DNA of 64,000 nucleotides from Xestospongia bergquistia (GCA_963965975.1 OZ014413.1:10008101-10072100), one strand, 5' to 3'; shown: positions 23,917-37,399, counted from the first letter of the stretch. Notes: a model not told the origin generated them from the letters alone. Numbers and translations: made by a program.

Positions 23917-26634
23917 TACTTTGTTTTTTAAATTATCATGCATAATTATGTTAGTTGTTATGACAAATAGAGTGGTTGCTATTTTAACACATTATATAAT
24001 TTGATGACATGTTTAAATTATTGATGGCCATCATTAATTTTTTTTAAATTTAAGTTGACTGAAATCTTTTTTTCTTTTACATATAATCTTCTATTGGTGG
24101 GACTATAGTATACCACACTCATAAACAACTAATAATGTCTAGTCAGTTTATATCTCATTACATCTAACAAAATGTATTGTTGTTCCATTTTGTGTAAAAC
24201 TATAAAAGATATAAAAAATTAATGTGTGACAATGTTAGATTGAGAAAATCAATAACATTAAAATAACTGACTTTCATTGATTATACTAGCTTATAAGCTG
24301 AATTTTAATTGACTGACAATTAAATTTTAACTGATATTAAATATACAGCTGATACCTCACATAATTAATTATCATAGAATTATTGTAAATAATATGTAAA
24401 CAAATGGACAAATATATATTAGTAATGGATACATATTTATTAGTAATAAATACATATTTATTAGTAAGGAATACTCGTACAGATTAATGGAAACTGTTCT
24501 TAGTTTCAAAATGACTTGTAATGAAAAAATTTTTAAAAAATGAGAAAAGATGTAACAATAGCTATGCAAAAAATAAAATAAACAATATATTAGTCTGTAA
24601 AAAATCATTGTATTAGTAGACAAACCTTTAAAATTAAGGAAGGAATTTTGGCTACAACTTCAAAATTGAATAATTTCAGTTCATGTATTCTGGATTGCAC
24701 CATCTATGAGAAACCAGAAACCCTTACGTCAGTGTTGTCTTGAACTTTAGATCACCTTGTATAGTCAGACATATATTAGTTAGAAGAATATTTTGATTAT
24801 ATATTAAATCATAGATCTCCTTGAATAGTCAGACATATACTCTAATGTTGAATGTACATAATGCTGAGAAATATGTTGATATTCATCTGCTTTTCAGATG
24901 AGAATGGTAGGCAATAAGTTATGTGAAAAACCTATTACATACCCATATCTGTTATACTTTTTTTATTCTTACTTCCAGCGTAATATTAGTTATAAAAATA
25001 TTTTGATTATATATATATATATATATATATTAAATCATAGCAGATGACAAACAAACATTTATAGCCCTAACCTTCCAGCTCTTACTTAATGTCCTTCCAT
25101 GTCATGTTCTTTGCCATGTTGGCTATTAGATTGAATTTGTGCATGAGTCTCAATTTTAGCAAAATATAATGTATTTGACATGAAAAGTATTTCTATGTCA
25201 CATGACTTCAAATATAGCTGTATATAGTCATAGCAGCTGACAAACAAGCATCTATAGCCTTAACCTTTAAGCTCTTCCTTAATGCACTAACTTGTCATCT
25301 TCTTTTCCATGTCAAATATCAGATTGAACTTGTGCAGGAGTCTGAATTTTATCTAAAAATATATAATGTATTTGACATGAAACAACATTGTCTATGTAAC
25401 ATGACCTTGAATAAAGGACATGTATTCACAGTGTGAAAATCTATCATATTCCTTGTATGTATCATAGATCTGCATTGACTCACAATAAATTTGAGTTGAC
25501 TTGTAAATATACAATGTTGTATGTTAATAACATTTGTTAATAATTATGAGTTATATGATGATCACATGCAGCCTTCTATTATGACAGGAAATTTGATATA
25601 CTGTGATTACTTTTAACATCTCATCAATTTTAACTGCCACATCTATAGATTAGTGAGGTGCTACTAATGACAAGTCATGTAGATGATTGTCAGAGCTTTG
25701 AGATTTTTGATTAGATAGATAATATCTACTTACTATGTACACAACACATAATCTATTTCTATTTGCACTTCAATTATAAAAAGGTGTGATGTTAACTACT
25801 ATATAATGTATTATGTATACTAAAAATGACCATGGATTAATTAAATCAACCTATTATTTGTGATATATTAATACAACATCCTTTAGTAAATTGTATAAAA
25901 ATTATGTCACACTCTGTGACATGAACTTTGACATTGTATTTGAAAATATTGAGAATCTTGTCATTTTAAAGTTGTTGTGAGGAGAAGAAAAAGTGTCATG
26001 CCATTTCATACCTACCATTCAGCAACAAACTTAATGATATAATGTTAACTGTTAAACACAACCTATAGTTGTAGACTACCAATGTCACTACATATCTTGT
26101 TTAAAGTCTCAAATATATGTAAATACATACAGCAACAGTTTGACAGAAGTGGTTTGTTATTGCAAAAGAAGTTATATATTATGCATTATTAAATAAATTA
26201 TATACAAAAATTGTAAAAATTGATTGATTCCAAATTGATTTAATTAATACAGAGTATACAGGTTAGATAATTATGAAACAATATAAACATAATACTATTA
26301 ATTACTAATGTATTATGAAATTGAATGTTTAGTAGCTACACAAACAGTAGTACATTAGTAAGAACAACAGTTTAGGTTATTTTTCAACAAAAATAAGTTT
26401 GCAATTGCAACCTGTACATACAACTAGTAATAATTATACAGTTGTATATAATATCTTAGTCAGTATAGTGAATTATCCTCTCATTTATATAGCAGTCAGT
26501 TGTTCATTTATTTTATGTGTAATCTGTTAAATTCATATCAGATTATTGTTAAATTGGGAATTATAAGAGTTGATTAATATATAGCATTATATATTTTTTA
26601 GATTTCTGTATTATCAAGTATAACATTTAAAAAA
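23917..26634. other. spacer, copy 2 of 16,995-19,712
   Basis: No gene. Identical content to the spacer 6,922 bp upstream, including the (TA)n run near 25,011-25,031 and the upstream blocks at ~25,557, ~25,777 and ~26,048. Confidence 0.6.
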
Positions 26635-28173
26635 ATGACAAGTTGTCGGTCAAGATTCTTCATTCATTTCTGTCATTTGTCTTCAAGATCAGCTATTTTG
26701 GTAATTGTATGGGATGCTCTAATGTACAGCTATATGTTCTTTATGAGATACTTTGAGGGTACCATATACAGCAATGTTCAGCAAAGTGAGACACCAAAAA
26801 GTGCCAGTAATATTGTCTTTAATAATGGATATTGTATGCTCTTCTTTATTCATTTTTTGCTTGGATTGATAGCTGATGTGTGGACAGGACGTTATAAGAT
26901 CATTGTTACTGGTATCTTTTTGTGCTTTTTTGCTTGGATAATTTCTGGTGTGAATTTTATTATAACAGTATATTGGCAAAATAAATTATTATTCTATATA
27001 ATATATGTATTTGGATATCTTTGTGCAGTTGTTGGATATACTGGGTTTCGAGCAAATATTGTTCAGTTCAATATTGATCAACTTGTGGGAGCTTCAGCAG
27101 ATCAACTAAGTGCTATCATATACTGGCATAGTATTAGTATACCAGTTGTATTCATTTTATTTGAACTAGGACGATGTTCTTTTCATTATTTTCTTATGAT
27201 ATCATTCATAACATCAGGAGTAACAGTATCTGTGGTATTAATAACTCATTCATTTTTCAAACACTTGCTGGAAACTACTCCTCTCATTATCAATCCTATC
27301 AAATTGATTGCTAAAGTACTCAACTATGCCAGAAAGTACAAGTACCCAAGGAATCGTAGTGCCTTGACCTACTGGGAGGAGGACTACCCTTCACGACTAG
27401 ACCTAGGTAAGGAGAAATATGGTGGACCTTTTACAGAAGAGGAAGTAGAAAATGTGAAGACAGTGTTACGTATGATTCCTCTGATGATTTGTATTGTTGG
27501 ACTTAGCTGTACTGATGAAGTATACTGGAGTATAATGAAGGGTGCTAATCATAATTCATCTTATAAATCTTGCTTCGTTTCAAATAACACTATGACGTAT
27601 GTAACTGCAGCTTTCTTACTGTTTCTCCATCAGTTCTTCATTTATCCCTGTTTCAACAAATACATTCCCAGTATGTTGAAGAGAATAGGTGTGGGACTAG
27701 TCTTTGGTTTGGCAACTACATTGTCCTATGCAGTTATATTCAAGTACCAGAGGAATACCTTGTCATATTTCAATAACCTATTATTAATTCCTCAGATATT
27801 TTATGGTGTTGCTTTTGCATTGATTGTTCCAACATCTTTGGAGTTCACAATAGCACAATCTCCTGTACAAATGAGAGGGATGATGGTTGGGATGTGGTTA
27901 GCTTGTTTTGTAGTTGGTTATCTCATTAATAACAATACAAAATATCCTTTTGGCTGTGATGATAATTCTATCTGTCCAAGTTTTTATTACAACATTACTA
28001 GGAGTGTTGTTATCTTTATTATACTGTTAGTATTCGTAGTACTAGCTAAACGGTACAAGTTACGTGTGAGAGAGAATGAAGTCAATATACTTCAAATTGT
28101 TGATGAACACTATGAAAGATATATGAACCAGAAAGAAGAATATGAAGGACAAATTGGACTTTCTACTGAATAA
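26635..28173 (+). CDS. POT/SLC15-like MFS transporter (intact), duplicate
   Basis: Encodes exactly the same 512 residues as 19,713-21,251 and lies 6,922 bp downstream of it. Flanks are also identical, so reads or probes could not distinguish the two without spanning the outer junctions. If the duplication is real, this doubles the dose of one isoform. If it is an assembly artefact, the two are one gene. Confidence 0.82.
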   Translation: MTSCRSRFFIHFCHLSSRSAILVIVWDALMYSYMFFMRYFEGTIYSNVQQSETPKSASNIVFNNGYCMLFFIHFLLGLIADVWTGRYKIIVTGIFLCFFAWIISGVNFIITVYWQNKLLFYIIYVFGYLCAVVGYTGFRANIVQFNIDQLVGASADQLSAIIYWHSISIPVVFILFELGRCSFHYFLMISFITSGVTVSVVLITHSFFKHLLETTPLIINPIKLIAKVLNYARKYKYPRNRSALTYWEEDYPSRLDLGKEKYGGPFTEEEVENVKTVLRMIPLMICIVGLSCTDEVYWSIMKGANHNSSYKSCFVSNNTMTYVTAAFLLFLHQFFIYPCFNKYIPSMLKRIGVGLVFGLATTLSYAVIFKYQRNTLSYFNNLLLIPQIFYGVAFALIVPTSLEFTIAQSPVQMRGMMVGMWLACFVVGYLINNNTKYPFGCDDNSICPSFYYNITRSVVIFIILLVFVVLAKRYKLRVRENEVNILQIVDEHYERYMNQKEEYEGQIGLSTE

Positions 28174-28636
28174 TACAAAGCTTCAAACAGATTCAATATT
28201 GTGTTAGTTTTGTTGTGATAAATAGAGTGGTTGTGATTTTAACACATTATATATATTTGATGACATTTAAATTATTGATGATCGTCATTAAGTTTGTTAA
28301 ATATCAAGTTGAACTATATATATATATATAGTTAATTATATTTGATGATACATTAAATTACTGATGGCCATTATTATTTTAAAAAATTTAAGTTGGCCAA
28401 AATCTTTTTTTACATATATTGGTCGGGATAAAGTAGACCACACACATAAACAACTAATAATGTTCTAGTCAGTTAATATATCATTTGATTTCGTGTAAAG
28501 CTATGAAAGATTTTATAAGGTGTGACAAATTTAGATTGAGAACGTCAATAGCATTTGACTGACAATTAAAAGCTAACTAATATAAAATGTACAGCTGATG
28601 TATACCACATAATTGTTATGATGGAATTATGAGGTA

Positions 28637-28752
28637 CCCAGAACACAACAGTCATCATTTTACTGGATCTTTCAAGAGTAGGGAGAGTATCTTTCCAAGG
28701 TTTACGAGGAACAATTAGTATTGTAAATTTGTTCAGCAATTCCAATTTTAAT
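28637..28752 (-). pseudogene. PLP decarboxylase-like scrap, duplicate
   Basis: Identical to 21,715-21,830; a weak N-terminal remnant with no open frame. Confidence 0.4.
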
Positions 28753-29397
28753 GAAGAGTCATATGATGATCACATGCAGCCTTCTCTCATGACAGGAAAT
28801 TTGGTACACTGTGATTACTTTTAACGTCTAATTAATTTTCACTTAGGATATAGTGAGGTAACTACTAATGACAAGACATGTAGTTAATTTTGATATTCTG
28901 TGTAATGTATCATTAGATAGGGAATATCCACTTACTATATACACAATACATAGTCTATTTCTATTTGCACCACAATTATAAAAAGTTGTGATGTTAATAC
29001 TATATTATGTATATGTGTACTAAAAATGACCATGGACTGGTTAAATCAACCTATTATTTTTGTGATATATTAATGCAACACCTTAACACTCTTTAGTAAT
29101 TATACAAAAATTTATGTCTCACCTTTTGTGACATGAACTTTGACATTATAATATTTGAAAACATCGATTTTGAAGTTATTTTGGGAAAGAAATAAAAGTA
29201 TAACATCCTCTCATACTGTCATACTGACCCACAGTAGCAGACTTAATGATACATTGTTAACTGGTAAACACAACCTATAGTTGTAGACTACCAGTATCAC
29301 TACATGTCTTGTCTAAAGTCACAAAAATGTGTAACTATATATATATATATATAATATCTGTATAAAATTATATATGTGTGTGTGTGTGTGTGCAACA

Positions 29398-29595
29398 AGA
29401 AACCACTTCAGTAAAACATTTGTTACATGATTTATGAAAAAGAACAAAAACTTGCTAAAACACCTCAAAAAACACTTTTTGTATACATACAGTTACCATC
29501 AATAGTTGTGTATATATACAAACCTTTTTAAAGGTGTTTAAACAATGGTTCCTTTTCATAAATCATGTGACAAATGTTTTGTCAGAAGTAGTCCC
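29398..29595. mobile_element. fold-back (MITE-like) element, duplicate
   Basis: Identical to 22,476-22,673, carried by the 6.9-kb duplication. Confidence 0.6.
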
Positions 29596-29727
29596 TAATT
29601 ACAAATAATATATATTATATATATATACATAATATATATATTATGATAATATAGCTATATATAATACCTCAATAGATAAAGTGAATTATCATACGGTTTC
29701 TGTAGTTTCAAGTATAACATTTGAGAA

Positions 29728-30838
29728 ATGGCAAGTCGTCAATCAACAATCTCTATTCAGTGCTGTTGTTTGTCTTCACGATCAGCTATCTTGGTACTTG
29801 TCTGGGATGCTCTAATGTATAACTACATTATGTTTATGAGATACTTTGCAGCTACAGAATACAGCAATGTTCAATAAAGTCAGACACCAAGTAGTACCAC
29901 TAATATTGTTTTTGATATTGGATATTGTATGCTTTTCTTTTTGTTCTTATTATCAATCCTATCAAGTTGATTGCTAAAGTACTCAACTATGCCAGGAAGA
30001 ACAAGTACCCAAGGAATCGTAGTGCCTTGACCTACTGGGAGGAGGACTACCCTTCCCGACTAGACCTAGGTAAAGAAAAATATGGTGGTCCTTTTACAGA
30101 AGAGGAAGTAGAAAATGTGAAGACAGTGTTACGTATGATTCCTCTGATGATTTGTACTGTTGGACTAACCTGTGCTGAGAAGTATACTGGAATATAATAA
30201 AGGGTCCTAATCCTAATAATTCATCTTTTAAATCTTACTTTGTTTTAAATAACACAATGGCGTATGTAACAGCAGCATTCTTACTGCTTCTCCATCAACT
30301 CTTTGTTTATCCTTGTTTCAATAAATACATTCCTAGTATGTTGAAGAGAATAGGTGTGGGATTAGTCTTTGCTTTGGCAACCACATTGTCCTATGTGGTT
30401 ATATTCAAGTACCAGAAGAATACCTTGTCATATTTCAATGATCTATTATTAATTCCTCAGATATTGTATGGTGTTGCTTTTGCATTGATTGTTCCAACAT
30501 CTTTGGAGTTCACAATAGTACAGTCTCCCATACAAATGAGAGGGATGATGGTTGGGATGTGGTTAGCCTCTCTTGGAGTTGGGTATCTCATTAATATCAA
30601 TACAAAATATCCTTTTGGCTGTGATAACAATTCTATCTGTCCAAGTTACTATTACTACATTACTAGGAGTGTTGTTATCTTTATTATACTGTTAATATTC
30701 ATAGTACTAGCTAAATGGTACAAGTTACGTGTGAGAGAGAACGAAGTCAATATAGTTCAAATTGTTGATGAACACTATGAAAGATATATGGACCAGAAAG
30801 AAGAATATGAAAGACTAATGGGACTTTCTGTTGACTGA
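29728..30838 (+). pseudogene. POT/SLC15-like transporter pseudogene, duplicate
   Basis: Same lesions as 22,806-23,916: stop at codon 50 (29,875-29,877), ~430-bp internal deletion and 1-nt deletion near 30,176. The C-terminus is its own (LAKWYKLRV ... LMGLSVD), so this copy holds the ancestral 3' end and the upstream twin holds the recombinant one. Confidence 0.92.
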
Positions 30839-30910
30839 TACTTTGTTTTTAAATTATCATAATTGTGTTAGTCGTTGTAACAAATAGAGTGGTTGTGATC
30901 TTAACATGTC

Positions 30911-30941
<31 letters not shown>

Positions 30942-33512
30942 ATGATGCATTGAATTATTGATTGCCATCATTAATTTTTTTTAAATTTAAGTTGACTGAA
31001 ATCTTTTTTCTTTTACATATAATCTTCTATTGGTGGGGATAAAATAGACCACACCCATAAACATCTAATAATGTTCTAGTCAGTTTATATCTCATTACAT
31101 CTAACAAAATGTACTGTGTTGTTCCATTTTGTATTAAACTATAATAGATATAAAAAATGTGTGACAATGTTAGATTGAGAAAATCTACAACATTAAAATA
31201 CCTGACTTTCATTGATTATACTAGCTTATAAGCTGAATTTTAATTGACTGACAATTAAATTTTAACTGATATAAAATATACAGCTGATACCTCACATAAT
31301 TAATTATCATAGAATTATTGTAAATAATATGTAAACAAATGGACAAATATTTATTAGTAATGTATACATATTTATTAGTAATAAATACATATTTATTAAT
31401 AAGGGATACTCGTACAGATTAATGGAAACTGTTCTTAGTTTCAAAATAACTTGTAATGAAAAAAATTTTTAAAAATGAGAAAAGATGTAACAATAGCTAT
31501 GCAAAAAATAAACAATATATTAGTCTGTACAAAATCATTGTGTTAGTAGACAAACCTTTAAAATAAAGGAAGGAATTTTGACTACAACTTCAAAATTGAA
31601 TAATTTCAGTTCATGTATTCTGGATTGCACCATCTATGAGAAACCAGAAACCCTTACGTCTGTGTTGTCTTTAGATCTCCTTGAATAGTCAGATATATAT
31701 TAGTTCGAAGAATATTTTGATTATATATTAAATCATAAATCTCCTTGAATAGTCATACATATACTCTAATGTTGAATGTACATAATGTTGAGAAATATCT
31801 TGATATTCATCTGCTTTTCAGGTGAGAATGGTAGGCAATAAGTTATGTGAAAAACCTATTACATAGCTATATCTGTTAAACATTTTTTATTCTTACTTCT
31901 AGCATAACATTAGTTATAAAAATATTTTGATATATTTATATATATATATTAAATCATAGTAGATGACAAACAAACATTTATAGCCCTAACCTTCCAGCTC
32001 TTACTTAACGTCCTTCCATGTCACCTTCTTTGCCATGTTGGCTATTAGATTGAATTTGTGCATGAGTCTCAATTTTAGCAAAATATAACGTATTTGACAT
32101 GAAAAGTATTTCTATGTCACATGACTTCAAATATAGCTGTATATAGTCATAGCAGCTGACAAACAAGCATCTATAGCCTTAACCTTTAAGCTCTTCTTTA
32201 ATGCACTAACTTGTCATCTTCTTTTCCATGTCAGATATCTGATTGAACTTGTGGAGGAGTCTGAATTTTATCTAAAAATATATAATGTATTTGACATGAA
32301 ACATTATTGTCTATGTAACATGACCTTGAATAAAGGACATGTATTCACAGTGTGAAAATCTATCATATTCCTTGTATGTATCATAGATCCTGTGATCTGC
32401 ATTGATTCACAATAAATTTGAGTTGACTTATAAATATACAATGTTGTATGTTAATAACATTTGTTAATAATTATGAGTTATATGATGATCACATGCAGCC
32501 TCATCACATGCACATCTATAGATTAGTGAGGTGCTACTAATGACAAGTCATGTAGATGATTGTCAGAGCTTTGAGATTTTTGTAAAGTTTCATTAGATAG
32601 ATAATATCCACTTACTATATACACAACACATAATCTATTTCTATTTGCACTTCAATTATAAAAAGGTGTGATGTTAACTACTATATAATGTATTATGTAT
32701 ACTATAAATGACCATGGATTAATTAAATCAGCCTATTATTAGTGATATATTAATACAACATCCTTTAGTAAATTGTATAAAAATTATGTCACACTCTGTG
32801 ACATGAACTTTGACATTGTATTTGAAAATATTGAGAATCTTGTCATTTTAAAGTTGTTGTGAGAAGAAAAAGTGTCATGCCATTTCATACCTACCATTCA
32901 GCAACAAACTTAATGATATAATCTTAACTGTTAAACACAACCTATAGTTGTAGACTACCAATGTCACTACATATCTTGTTTAAAGTCTCAAATATATGTA
33001 AATACATACAGCAACAGTTTGACAGAAGTGGTTTGTTATTGCAAAAGAAGGTATATATTATGCATTATTAAATAAATTATATACCAAACTTGTAAAAATT
33101 GATTGATTCCAAATTGATTTAATTAATACAGAGTATACAGGTTAGATAATTATTAAAAATATAAACATAATACTATTAATTACTAATGTATTATGAAATT
33201 GAATGTTTAGTAGCTACACAAACTGTAGTACATTAGTAAGAGCAACAGTTTAGGTTATTTTTCAACAAAAATAAGTTTGCAATTGCAACCTGTACATATA
33301 ACTAGTAATAATTATACAGTTGTATATAATATTTTAGTCAGTATAGTGAATTGTCCCCTCATTTATATAGCAGTTAGTAGTTCATTTATTTTGTGTGTAA
33401 TCTGTTAAGTTCATATCAGATTATTGTTACAATTGGGAATTATAAGAGTTGATTAATATATAGCATTTTATATTTTTTAGGTATCTGTATTATCAAGTAT
33501 AACATTTGAGAA
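30839..33512. other. spacer, diverged third copy
   Basis: No gene. Paralogous to 16,995-19,712 but with scattered substitutions and indels. A (TA)n run lies at 30,910-30,938. Decarboxylase-like scrap near 31,610-31,690, recurrent spacer block ~31,740-32,480, then the upstream region with TATAAAAAGGTGTGATG (~32,658) and CTGTTAAACACAACC (~32,927). A deletion near 32,500 removes part of the first upstream block. Confidence 0.55.
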
Positions 33513-35057
33513 ATGACAAGTCGTCAGTCAAGATTCTTCATTCATTTCTGTCATTTGTCTTCACGATCAGCTATTTTGGTAATTGTATGGGATGCTCTAA
33601 TGTACAGCTATATGTTCTTTATGAGATACTTTGAGGGTACCATATACAGCAATGTTCAGCAAAGTGAGACACCAAAAAGTGCCAGTAATATTGTCTTTAA
33701 TAATGGATATTGTATGCTCTTCTTTATTCATTTTTTACTTGGATTGATAGCTGATGTGTGGACAGGACGTTATAAGATCATTGTTTGTTACTGGTATCTT
33801 TTTGTGCTTTTTTGCTTGGATAATTTCTGGTGTGAATTTTATTATAACAGTATATTGGCAAAATAAATTATTATTCTATATAATATATGTATTTGGATAT
33901 CTTTGTGCAGTTGTTGGATATACTGCGATTCGAGCAAATATTGTTCAGTTCAATATTGATCAACTTGTGGGAGCTTCAGCAGATCAACTAAGTGCTATCA
34001 TATACTGGCATAGTATTAGTATACCAGTTGTATTCATTTTATTTGAACTAGGACGATGTTCTTTTCATTTTTTTCTTATGATATCATTCATAACATCAGG
34101 AGTAACAGTATCTGTGGTATTAATAACTCATTCATTTTTCAAACACTGGCTGGAAACTACTCCTTTCATTATCAATCCTATCAAATTGATTGCTAAAGTA
34201 CTCAACTATGCCAGGAAGAACAAGTACCCAAGAAATCGTAGTGCCTTGACCTACTGGGAGGAGGACTACCCTTCACGACTAGACCTAGGTAAGGAGAAAT
34301 ATGGTTGTCCTTTTACAGAAGAGGAAGTAGAAAATGTGAAGACAGTGTTACGTATGATTCCTCTGATGATTTGTATTGTTGGACTTGGTTGTGCTGATGA
34401 AGTATACTGGAGTATAATGAAGGGTCCTAATCCTATTAATACATCTTTTAAATCTTGCTTCATTTCAAATAACACTATGAAGTTTATAACTCCAGCATTC
34501 TTACTTCTTCTCCATCAGTTCTTCATTTATCCCTTCTTCAATAAATACATTCCCAGTATGTTGAAAAGAACAGGTCTAGGACTAGTCTTTGCTTTGGCAA
34601 GCACAGTGTCTGATGTGGTTATATTCAAGTACCAGAGGAATACCTTGTCATATTTCAATAACCTATTATTAATTCCTCAGATATTTTATGGTGTTGCTTT
34701 TGCGCTGATATTTCCAACATCTTTGGAGTTCACAATAGCACAGTCTCCTATACAAATGAGAGGGATGATGGTTGGGATGTGGTTAGCCTCTTTTGGAGTT
34801 GGTTATCTCATTAATATTAATACAAATATCCTTTTGGCTGCGATGATAATTCTATCTGTCCAAGTTTCTATTATTTCATTACTAGGAGTGCTGTTATCTT
34901 TATTATACTGTTAGTATTCATAGTACTAGCTAAATGGTACAAGTTACGTGTGAGAGAGAATGAGGTCAATATAGTTCAAATTGTTGATGAACACTATGAA
35001 AGATATATGGACCAGAAAGAAGAATATGAAGGACTAATGGAACTTTCTACTGAATAA
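33513..35057 (+). pseudogene. POT/SLC15-like transporter, two frameshifts
   Basis: Very close to the 19,713 gene and starts MTSRQSRFF with DALMYSY. A 4-nt insertion near 33,784 (ATTGTTTGTTACTGG for ATTGTTACTGG) shifts frame at TM3, and a 1-nt deletion near 34,826 shifts it again after TM11. The tail then reads to a normal TAA at 35,057. The net change is +3, so head and tail share a frame while the middle ~347 codons do not. Little other decay suggests recent inactivation. A 386-codon ORF from 33,754 could in principle be translated. Confidence 0.85.
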
Positions 35058-37399
35058 TATTATGCTTCAAAGAGATTCAATATTGTGTTAGTTTTGTTGT
35101 GATAAATAGAGTGGTTGTGATTTTAACACATTATATATATTTGACAACATTTAAAATTATTGATGATTTTCATTAAGTTTGTTAAATATCAAGATTTTAT
35201 AAGGTGTGACAAATTTAGATTGAGAACGTCAATAGCATTTGACTGACAATTAAATGCTAGCTAATATAAAATGTACAGCTGATGTACAAAACATAATTGG
35301 TTATTTTAGATGTATGATCAAATATTGGAACTGATATAGCTATGTAATCGGTTTTTCACATAGCTTTTTGCCTGAAAAAGTAGAGAAACATCAACAGATT
35401 TGTTAGTAGATTTGTCAGCAGTATATACAACTAGGATGGTATATATGTCCTTGTGTAATGTTTTTGCTTTGAACAGATAGAATTAATGAACTTCTGAACC
35501 CCAAAGGAATAGTATAATTGTGTAAGGCCTTCTCTACATCTAGCAGATATAGAAGATTACATTGAAAGAGTTTTCCATACATGATTTGAAAATTTTAATG
35601 ACAAAGACCCCCACATCCCCTGAATATATTATAACAAGTAGATGCTTTATCAATTGCAAAGCAAAGTAGTGACAAAAACACTACTATGCTACTAATACTT
35701 GCTAGAGTTGGACAAGTACATGAAACCTCTGTGGTAAACAAAGACAAATGAGTGCTGATGTAGTAAAGAATTGGTTAGTGGATTGAGCTACCTGGTAGGT
35801 TCACATTAAGTGGAGGGTATGGCTAAACATTTTTACTAGAGTTGTTGAATTTTGATGTCTTCGGATTCTGTACACTGGACACTGATGCTAGATAATGACT
35901 TATATTGTTGACAAGCACTGTTGCTGGACATTTATTGGTGATGCAAGGACAGTTAACATTGCTGGATGTTTGCCTATTTCACATATCTATACTATTGATT
36001 CCCTGCAATACAAAGACCCTATGTATATAGATGTAGGAATTAAAGACAAATGTGAGTATTAATATACTGGGCTAGTGTGTTGAACTAGCTGAGCATTAAT
36101 TAAAGACAGGTACATGCATAGCTAATATTGAGGCTATATGGAATGTAGCCTGTGTAAACTTTCAATTTGCAGGAGTCTCAACCCAATGCTGATAATGACC
36201 AACTGTCTCTAATGGATACAGGTTCTTCCTATGAAGATTACATGATAGGAACAGATCAGAAGAAAAGACACACAAGTATTAATGTACAATATATATTAGT
36301 GAAGAATTGGGCTAGACAACTAGTGGGTTACCTTTAATGTACTGTAACACTATAACAATAGATTTAGGATAAATAGTGGGTGCATGAGCTTTAGTAATAA
36401 TATTGTTTGAATATTTGTTAGTAATTGGAAGTTTTACTTGTAGATCTTTGAAAGATATACTCTTGTCAAAGACAATATATAATAGTCTCTCATATCCTAA
36501 CCTAACACCAAGAAACTCTACTGTTGATATAAGTCTACCATAAAGTTTAGATGTCCTGAAAGTCTACCAAATTTGGAATTTCTATATTTATTTAGTTTCA
36601 AGCCCTTTGTCAGAAATGAATTTAATCTATCATGAAGATTTGAATGAATCCAACATTGTGCAAGTCTACCATGAAGATTAAAAGAGATGGAGAAATGTCT
36701 CCAATTGTACGAGTCTACCATAACATTGAAAGAAAGAAGAAAGATCCTTTGATGAGAACACCTATTGATGAGGTGTTTTTTTGCATGAGTCACATGAGTT
36801 ATCTAATGATATCTGTCCATGTGATATTCACTCTACTACTATTGAGAAGCACTAGCCCATCATTAATGGATGTATAATTATTGTTGCTATTATGAACTAA
36901 TTCTCTAACTATATAGAGAAATCTAATTTGTTCTGCTTTCCTTATGATTTTGATATTATAGTAGTATATGTATATATAATCAAATTTACTTGCCTCTTTA
37001 CTCCCTTACATTAGGATCCATTCTCTAGTCACTCGTTTTTATTACCAACTTAATATGTTCACTCAAGATGTGATGTGTTCATGTATCAACTCATGAGGTC
37101 AGTTGACACACCTCCTTAATTACAATGTAGGATGAAGCCAATCACAAATAATGTATAACTGAGTGCCATGCATGTATGAGTTATCTTCATACAGGACAGA
37201 AATTTGTACTCCAATGTCAAATGAATAGTTAAAGTTCAAATGTTTAGGATCTAGTGTATACTTGTAGTATTAATTTTTGATTGTAGTAAAAACTTCCTGT
37301 GCTATACAAACAGTTACTGCCTTCAAATTTCAATATTTGAATCTTAAATTTTTTTATAGTACAAAACAAACAAAATGAAAAACAATATGTGATCTATAA
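35058..37399. other. least repetitive spacer, weak exon-like remnants
   Basis: 35,058-35,300 is transporter 3' flank and ~35,360-35,540 recurs at 7,990-8,180. The rest has no obvious copy in the window. Short open stretches with plausible splice signals (for example 36,173-36,275) look like exons of an unrelated gene, but no family is recognised. ORFs of 77 and 91 codons near 36,518-36,877 overlap on opposite strands and are not convincing. Confidence 0.4.
36173..36275 (+). other. possible orphan exon
   Basis: Preceded by a pyrimidine-rich acceptor ending TTTGCAG and followed by GTATT. It reads open for 34 codons (ESQPNADNDQLSLMDTGSSY ...). No family is recognised. It could be a relic of a gene displaced by array expansion, or chance. 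Confidence 0.25.

Larger units (their letters stand above)
28174..29727. other. spacer, copy 2 of 21,252-22,805
   Basis: Same content as its twin: 3' flank, decarboxylase scrap at 28,637-28,752 (minus strand), upstream blocks, (TG)n run near 29,376-29,391 and fold-back element. Confidence 0.6.
23774..30715 (+). repeat. tandem duplication, copy 2 (6,922-bp period)
   Basis: Second copy of 16,852-23,793, starting in the shared 20-bp junction. All reading frames and simple repeats keep the 6,922-bp offset, so no indel separates the copies. That means either a very recent event or an assembly duplication. Confidence 0.9.

Noticed and set aside
17450-24623. 83-codon minus-strand ORF at 17,450-17,701 and 24,372-24,623
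   Set aside because: AT-rich, low-complexity Leu/Ile/Tyr product in 3' flank. Identity reflects the 6.9-kb duplication, and the diverged third copy near 31.4 kb does not preserve it.
19797-26979. 86-codon antisense ORF inside the 19,713 gene and its twin
   Set aside because: A shadow of the sense coding sequence; duplicated only because the gene is.
36518-36877. 91-codon minus-strand and 77-codon plus-strand ORFs
   Set aside because: They overlap on opposite strands, contain short internal repeats (AAGTCTACCATGAAG type), match no known family and lack supporting context.
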